53,707 nt of DNA. Source: Candidatus Rokuibacteriota bacterium. Lineage in GTDB: Bacteria > Methylomirabilota > Methylomirabilia > Rokubacteriales > CSP1-6. Every line of letters begins with the position of its first letter. Within the stretch, counting starts at the first letter, position 1. Position numbers and translations under genes: made by a program. The stretch covers positions 1 through 53,707 of the forward strand of contig JAUSJX010000086.1 in NCBI GenBank assembly GCA_030647435.1, written 5' to 3'. The notes under the pieces were generated by a model that had not been told where the DNA came from, did not search any database, and saw only the letters and a program-made list of their open reading frames with translations. Shown in pieces: positions 48,854-53,707 of the stretch.

Positions 48854-48858
48854 GTGCC
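48841..48858 (+). promoter_or_regulatory. NrdR-box-like palindrome GGCACAA-TATG-TTGTGCC
   Basis: A perfect 7-bp dyad with a 4-base centre. The inner 16 bp resemble the NrdR consensus (ACAC-WATATATW-GTGT style) and overlap the -10 of the ribonucleotide reductase gene. Only one clear copy is visible; NrdR usually binds two boxes about three helical turns apart. Confidence 0.5.
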
Positions 48859-49012
48859 TCACGCGCAGTTCATCTTTCACGGTTCTCCAGACGGCGGCGC
48901 GCAATCGGGGGCGAATTTTCGTGGCGGTAGCCTCCGCGGGCGCGGTCCGCGGCGGGGCGGACGGCGGCCGGGCGGAAACCGCAGCGGACGGCGTCCAGAA
49001 GAGGAGGGATGT

Positions 49013-52000
49013 ATGAGAGTTACCCGGCGATTCACCGCGGAAGGCCGAAGCCCCTATACCGGCATCGAGTTCGCCCAGAGGAACTCGGAGATCCGGAACC
49101 CCGATGGGACCTCGGTCTTCCGTCAGGATGCCATCGCCGTGCCGGCCGAGTGGTCGTCGGTGGCTGTGGATATCCTGGCCCAGAAGTACTTCCGCAAGTC
49201 GGGGGTGCCCCAGGTCGGCCCCGACGGCAAGCCCCTCCTCGACAAGGAAGGGCAGCCCGTCCTCGGGGGCGAGCGGGACGCCCGGCAGGTCTTCCACCGC
49301 CTGGCAGGCTGCTGGACCCACTGGGGCGAGCGCTACGGCTACTTCGACTCCCCGGCGGACGGCGGCGCCTTCTACGACGAGCTCTGCCACATGCTGGCGG
49401 CGCAGATCGCGGCGCCCAACTCGCCACAGTGGTTTAACACGGGGCTGCACTACGCCTACGGCCTCTCGGGGCCGGCCCAGGGCCATTACTTGGTCGACCC
49501 CGACACGGGCGTCCTGACCCGCGCCTCGAGCGCCTACGAACGCCCGCAAGTTCATGCCTGCTTCATCCAGTCAGTCAGCGACGATCTGGTCAACGACGGC
49601 GGGATCATGGACCTCTGGACCCGCGAAGCGCGCATCTTCAAGTACGGCTCGGGCACCGGCTCCAACTTTTCGGCCCTCCGGGGCGAGAACGAGCCGCTCT
49701 CGGGCGGCGGCAAGTCCTCGGGGCTCATGTCCTTCCTTAAAATCGGCGACCGGGCGGCCGGGGCGATCAAGTCGGGCGGCACCACGAGGCGCGCGGCCAA
49801 GATGGTCTGCCTCGACATCGACCACCCGGACGTGATGCAGTTCATCCGCTGGAAGGTGGTCGAGGAGCAGAAGGTGGCCGCGCTGGTGGCGGGCTCTCGG
49901 CTGGGCAAGCGCCGGCTCCAGGCGCTCCTGCAGGCGGCGCGCGTCGGCGACCGGATCGAGGCCGACCCCAAGCAGAACGCGGGGCTGCGCGCGGCCGTGC
50001 GCGAGGCACGCGCAGCCTTCGTGCCCGAGGCCTACATCCAGAAGACGCTCCATCTGGCCGCCGAGGGCGTGACCGAGATCGTCTTCCCGGAGTACGACAC
50101 CGACTGGGACAGCGAGGCCTATCTGACCGTCTCGGGCCAGAACTCCAACAACTCGGTCCGCGTGCCCAACGGCTTTTTCGAGGTGCTGGACAAGGGCGGC
50201 GACTGGGAGCTCAAGCGCCGAACCGACGGCAAGGTCGCCAAGAAGGTCGCGGCCGCCGACATCTGGAGCGAGATCGCCTACGCGGCCTGGGCCTGCGCGG
50301 ACCCGGGCGTGCAGTACGACACGACCATCAACGAGTGGCACACCTGCCCCGAGGACGGCCGCATCAACGCCTCGAACCCGTGCGTGACGGGCGACACCCT
50401 CGTCGCGACAGCCGACGGCTGGCAGCGGATCGACAGCCTCGTAGGCAAGTCCGCGCTGATCATCGGCGCCGACGGCCAGCCCCATCTGGTCACCCGCATT
50501 TTCCCGACCGGCCGCAAGCCCGTATTCCGGCTGACGACCCGCGCCGGTTACCGAGTACAGATCACCGGTGACCACCGGGTGCTGACCGTGGAGCGAGGTG
50601 ATGTCGCGGTCAAAGATGTTCGGTCGGGTGAACGGCTGATGCTCCAAGGCCCCGGCTTCGGTAGGCGCACGCTCCCGACCGATCTCGCGCTCGGAATCGG
50701 GGTGGCCGTCGGCGACGGCTGCCTCACCCGTTCGGTCATCCGCGGCCGAGAGCAGAGGGTTGTCATCCTCACCATGCACGCCCAGGAGGCGGGCGTGCTG
50801 GCCTCGGTCGCCGAGGCCGTCAATGCGTCGAAGGCCGCGCTGAAGGTGGTTGGCTCTGTGGGCCGCAACGACGGTGTGCAGGTGACGCGGAGTGCCACCG
50901 GGACCCGGCTTGCCTTCGGCTCCGGCCCCGTGGTGGAGCTGTTCCGTCAGTTCGCGGTGCTCGACGAAGGCTCCGAGGCCAAGCGCTTCACGCCGGCCGT
51001 GTTCGAGCTGGACCGTCCCGCCCTGGCCGCGGTCCTGCGGGGCCTCTTCACGGCCGACGGCACCGTCGCCAACTACGGGGACAAGTCCCAGTACGTGGGC
51101 CTCGATTCCACGCCGGAGGAGCTCCTCCGCCAAGTCCAGCTGCTGCTGCTGTCCTTCGGAATCAAGTCCAAGCTGTACGCAAACCGGCGCGGCGAGACGA
51201 CGCTCTCGCTCCTTCCGGACGGCCGCGGCGGCCTGCGGCAGTATCCCGTCCAGCCGATGTTCTCGCTCCGGATCAGCCGGTCTTCGCGCCTCCTCTTCGA
51301 GCGCGAGATTGGATTCCATCCCGCGAGCCCGAAGGCCGCGGCGCTGGCGCGGCTGAACGCCGAGGTGACTACCTACCGGGACGATCTCACCGACGAGGTC
51401 GCTTCCATCGAGCCTGCCGGTGATGCGGACGTGTTCGACCTGACCGAGGAGGCTACGCATCACTTCGTGGCCGGAGGGGTCGTCGTCCACAACTGCTCGG
51501 AGTACATGTTCCTCGACGACACGGCCTGCAACCTGGCGTCCGTCAACCTGGTCAAGTTCCTCCGGCCCGACGGCAGCTTCGACGTCGAGGGCTTCCGCCA
51601 CGCCTGCAGGCTGTGGACGATGGTGCTCGAGATCAGCGTCCTCATGGCCGCCTACCCGAGCCCAATCATCGCGCAGAAGAGCTGGGACTTCCGGACGCTG
51701 GGGCTGGGCTACGCCAACATGGGCACCGTGCTGATGCGCAGCGGCATCCCGTACGACTCCGCTGAGGCCGCGGCCATCTGCGGCTCGATCACGGCCATCA
51801 TGCACGGCGAGGCCTACGCGACGTCCGCCGAGATCGCCAAGGACCTGGGACCCTTCCCCGGCTACGCCAAGAACCGGGCGCACATGCTGCGCGTCATCCG
51901 CAACCACCGGCGGGCCGCCTACAACGCGCCCGCGAGCGACTACGAGGGGCTGACCATCACCCCCAGGGGCCTCGACCCCGAGCGCTGCCCACAGCGGCTC

Positions 52001-53614
52001 CTGCAGGCCGCGCGCGAGACCTGGGACCGGGCGCTGGAGCTCGGCGAGGCGCACGGCTTCCGCAACGCCCAGGTGACGGTCCTGGCGCCGACGGGCACCA
52101 TCGGCCTCGTCATGGACTGCGACACCACGGGGATCGAGCCCGACTTCGCCCTGGTCAAGTTCAAGAAGCTGGCGGGCGGTGGCTACTTCAAGATCATCAA
52201 CCAGAGCCTACCCGTGGCGCTCCAGGCGCTCGGCTACCCGCCGAACCAGATCGAGGAGATCGTGGACTACTGCGTGGGGCGCAAGACCCTCGACGGCGCG
52301 CCCTTCATCAACCACGACACGCTCCGGGCCAAGGGCTTCGACGACGAGGGACTGGCCAAGATCGAGGCCTCACTCAAGGGCGCCTTCGAGATCCAGTTCG
52401 TCCTCAACTCCTGGACGCTCGGCGACGGTTATGTCGCCGAGAAGCTCGGGATCAACGACGCGCGGTTGGCCGAGTGGAACGGCAACCTGCTCCGCGCGCT
52501 CGGCTTCACGCCGGCCGAGATCGAGGCCGCCAACGACTTCTGCTGCGGGACCATGACGGTCGAGGGCGCGCCCTTCCTCAAGCCCGAGCACCTGCCGGTC
52601 TTCGACTGCGCCAACCGCTGCGGCCGCAAGGGCCAGCGCTTCATCGCGGTCGCGGCCCACATCCGCATGATGGCCGCCGCCCAGCCCTTCCTGTCAGGGG
52701 CGATCAGCAAGACCATCAACATGCCGCAGGACGCCACGGTCGAGGAGGTCAAGGACGCCTATCGCGCCTCGTGGCAGTCCATGCTCAAGGCGGTCGCGCT
52801 CTACCGCGACGGCTCCAAGCTCTCCCAGCCGCTGAACACCGTCAGCGACGACGAGGAGCAAGCCGCGGCGGCCGACGTGGAGAAGGTGGCCGAGCGCATG
52901 ACCGAGCGGGTGGTAACCAAGTACCTGCGCGAGCGGCACCGGCTGCCGGACCGCCGCGCCGGCTACACCCAGAAGGCCGTTGTCGGCGGCCACAAGATCT
53001 ACCTCCGCACGGGCGAGTACGAGGACGGCACGCTGGGCGAGGTCTTCCTCGACATGCACAAGGAGGGCGCGGCTTTCCGCTCCCTCATGAACTGCTTCGC
53101 CATCGCCATCTCGCTGGGGCTCCAGCACGGCGTGCCGCTCGAGGAGTTCGTGGACGCCTTCGTCTTCACCCGCTTCGAGCCCAACGGCATGGTCAAGGGC
53201 AACGACCGGATCAAGATGTCCACCTCGGTCATCGACTACGTCTTCCGCGAGCTGGCCATCACCTACCTCGGCCGCACCGATCTCTCCCATGTCGCCGAAG
53301 AGGACCTCCGCGGCGACACGCTCGGCGCCAAGATTCCCCATGGTCCGGCCGGCCAGCGCGGCATCCCGCGCGTCGAGCCGCCCGCGCCGGCCTTCGAGCC
53401 GTCCGCGGCCACGCCCGTCACCTCGCGCGCCGCGAGCCCTGACAGTGGCGGCAGCGGCGCGCTGGCGCAGGCCAAGGCGCTCTCGGCCTCCGAGATCGCG
53501 CGCCTCAAGGGCTACGAGGGCGATCCCTGCGGCGACTGCGGCCAGTTCACCATGGTGCGCAACGGCACGTGTCTCAAGTGCATCACCTGCGGCACGACGA
53601 CCGGGTGTTCTTAG
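49013..53614 (+). CDS. nrdJ: Class II (adenosylcobalamin-dependent) ribonucleotide reductase with intein (1533 aa)
   Basis: B12-dependent Nrd[17 protein letters not shown]-type region, [21 protein letters not shown] with the active-site Cys (split by the intein), and a C-terminal TSCPD-type Cys cluster (CGDCG...CLKCITCG) typical of class II enzymes. Precursor 1533 aa; without the 371-aa intein the mature enzyme is 1162 aa, in the family range. GAGGAGG lies 6 nt before ATG 49013. Reduces ribonucleotides to deoxyribonucleotides independent of oxygen. No NrdA/B or NrdD genes are nearby. A hairpin follows the stop. Confidence 0.93.
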   Translation: MRVTRRFTAEGRSPYTGIEFAQRNSEIRNPDGTSVFRQDAIAVPAEWSSVAVDILAQKYFRKSGVPQVGPDGKPLLDKEGQPVLGGERDARQVFHRLAGCWTHWGERYGYFDSPADGGAFYDELCHMLAAQIAAPNSPQWFNTGLHYAYGLSGPAQGHYLVDPDTGVLTRASSAYERPQVHACFIQSVSDDLVNDGGIMDLWTREARIFKYGSGTGSNFSALRGENEPLSGGGKSSGLMSFLKIGDRAAGAIKSGGTTRRAAKMVCLDIDHPDVMQFIRWKVVEEQKVAALVAGSRLGKRRLQALLQAARVGDRIEADPKQNAGLRAAVREARAAFVPEAYIQKTLHLAAEGVTEIVFPEYDTDWDSEAYLTVSGQNSNNSVRVPNGFFEVLDKGGDWELKRRTDGKVAKKVAAADIWSEIAYAAWACADPGVQYDTTINEWHTCPEDGRINASNPCVTGDTLVATADGWQRIDSLVGKSALIIGADGQPHLVTRIFPTGRKPVFRLTTRAGYRVQITGDHRVLTVERGDVAVKDVRSGERLMLQGPGFGRRTLPTDLALGIGVAVGDGCLTRSVIRGREQRVVILTMHAQEAGVLASVAEAVNASKAALKVVGSVGRNDGVQVTRSATGTRLAFGSGPVVELFRQFAVLDEGSEAKRFTPAVFELDRPALAAVLRGLFTADGTVANYGDKSQYVGLDSTPEELLRQVQLLLLSFGIKSKLYANRRGETTLSLLPDGRGGLRQYPVQPMFSLRISRSSRLLFEREIGFHPASPKAAALARLNAEVTTYRDDLTDEVASIEPAGDADVFDLTEEATHHFVAGGVVVHNCSEYMFLDDTACNLASVNLVKFLRPDGSFDVEGFRHACRLWTMVLEISVLMAAYPSPIIAQKSWDFRTLGLGYANMGTVLMRSGIPYDSAEAAAICGSITAIMHGEAYATSAEIAKDLGPFPGYAKNRAHMLRVIRNHRRAAYNAPASDYEGLTITPRGLDPERCPQRLLQAARETWDRALELGEAHGFRNAQVTVLAPTGTIGLVMDCDTTGIEPDFALVKFKKLAGGGYFKIINQSLPVALQALGYPPNQIEEIVDYCVGRKTLDGAPFINHDTLRAKGFDDEGLAKIEASLKGAFEIQFVLNSWTLGDGYVAEKLGINDARLAEWNGNLLRALGFTPAEIEAANDFCCGTMTVEGAPFLKPEHLPVFDCANRCGRKGQRFIAVAAHIRMMAAAQPFLSGAISKTINMPQDATVEEVKDAYRASWQSMLKAVALYRDGSKLSQPLNTVSDDEEQAAAADVEKVAERMTERVVTKYLRERHRLPDRRAGYTQKAVVGGHKIYLRTGEYEDGTLGEVFLDMHKEGAAFRSLMNCFAIAISLGLQHGVPLEEFVDAFVFTRFEPNGMVKGNDRIKMSTSVIDYVFRELAITYLGRTDLSHVAEEDLRGDTLGAKIPHGPAGQRGIPRVEPPAPAFEPSAATPVTSRAASPDSGGSGALAQAKALSASEIARLKGYEGDPCGDCGQFTMVRNGTCLKCITCGTTTGCS
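50381..51493 (+). other. Intein with LAGLIDADG homing endonuclease, in nrdJ (371 aa)
   Basis: Spans residues 457-827 of the precursor. Block A is CVTGDTLV with Cys1; block B is TGDHRVLT (518-525); two LAGLIDADG-like helices are [10 protein letters not shown] (560-569) and [10 protein letters not shown] (675-684); block F is [16 protein letters not shown] (807-822); it ends VVVHN with His826 and Asn827, followed by extein Cys828. All splicing residues are present, so it should be active. It sits between NP and CSEY of the substrate-binding active site, a known kind of insertion site for reductase inteins. Confidence 0.92.
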
Positions 53615-53654
53615 GCGGCTGCTCAGAGCGGCCGACTGAGCCTCCGCGGATCCG

Positions 53655-53683
53655 ACCCTCTCTCCCTTGTGGGGGGAGAGGGT
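53655..53683 (+). terminator. REP-like hairpin after nrdJ, copy 3, terminator-like
   Basis: ACCCTCTCTCCC (53655-53666) pairs with GGGGGGAGAGGGT (53671-53683) with one wobble, followed by TTCGTGT. Same family as the hairpins at 7708 and 42178. It lies 41 nt after the nrdJ stop. Confidence 0.6.
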
Positions 53684-53707
53684 TTCGTGTCTCAACCCCT
53701 CCTTCGT

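Noticed and set aside
48854-49012. N-terminal extension of nrdJ or a cobalamin riboswitch in its leader
   Set aside because: The frame is open from 48854 but Gly/Arg-rich and unlike NrdJ, and GAGGAGG precedes ATG 49013. No B12-box (GCCACTG-type) sequence was seen in the leader.

Overview
The window reads as a chromosomal segment of a GC-rich, free-living, Gram-negative bacterium. Evidence for an outer membrane is an MlaA lipoprotein, a ChaN-type lipoprotein, a periplasmic TesA-type hydrolase and a set of type IV minor pilins. The mix of SDRs, a thiolase, an LLM flavin/F420 oxidoreductase, a UbiD decarboxylase, a P450 and several ABC importers fits an uncultivated soil or subsurface heterotroph. 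Candidatus Rokubacteria (Methylomirabilota) is my best guess, by inference only; no rRNA gene is present to settle it. No tRNA, CRISPR array or complete insertion sequence was recognised.

Layout. 1-7.6 kb: a fused MFS/spermidine-synthase-like protein and TesA (minus), divergent from an ABC ATPase plus large FtsX permease (ybbA/ybbP-like) and an RluA pseudouridine synthase. 7.7-14.3 kb: SDR, thiolase, a 104-aa unknown, a FecR/DUF6600-type surface or secreted protein, and an ATP-grasp enzyme (minus). 14.3-26.3 kb: a long plus-strand catabolic block. It holds an LLM oxidoreductase, an NMT1/SsuABC-type importer, a UbiD decarboxylase overlapping an acyl-CoA ligase, a P450 with its own consensus promoter, an orphan oligopeptide-type binding protein, two SDRs and a low-molecular-weight phosphatase. 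26.3-32.6 kb: an enolase-superfamily enzyme (minus), the minor-pilin operon fimT-pilW-pilX-pilV behind a sigma-54-type promoter, and a HAD phosphatase coupled to a peptidase E gene broken by one amber codon. 32.7-38.8 kb: a two-TM unknown, a 140-bp MITE, a coupled cupin/TPR/VOC/ChaN operon (minus), and an EamA transporter. 38.8-45.1 kb: a PEP-mutase/isocitrate-lyase-family enzyme, the stub of a PQQ sugar dehydrogenase gene, a dpp-type importer without ATPases, and a doubly broken FAD oxidoreductase. 45.1-53.7 kb: AlkA with a 49-aa membrane peptide, MlaA, a beta-hydroxyacid dehydrogenase, a YacP-like NYN protein, and a class II ribonucleotide reductase (nrdJ) carrying a 371-aa homing-endonuclease intein.

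Genes are tightly packed. Start/stop overlaps of the ATGA, GTGA or TGATG type occur at many junctions, so most blocks are probably translationally coupled operons. A recurring signal is a -10 hexamer followed by exactly six bases and then the start codon, at five genes. This argues that leaderless transcripts are common in this organism.

The most interesting features are mostly not whole genes. They are the MITE inserted in a CTAG shared by the stop codons of two convergent genes, a 20-bp duplication that turned one gene start into a seven-codon leader ORF overlapping the real start, the leaderless-promoter pattern, sigma-54 promoters before the minor pilins (with PilR-like repeats) and mlaA, an NrdR-box-like palindrome at nrdJ, short tandem arrays at gene boundaries, and a 127-bp nested palindromic element.
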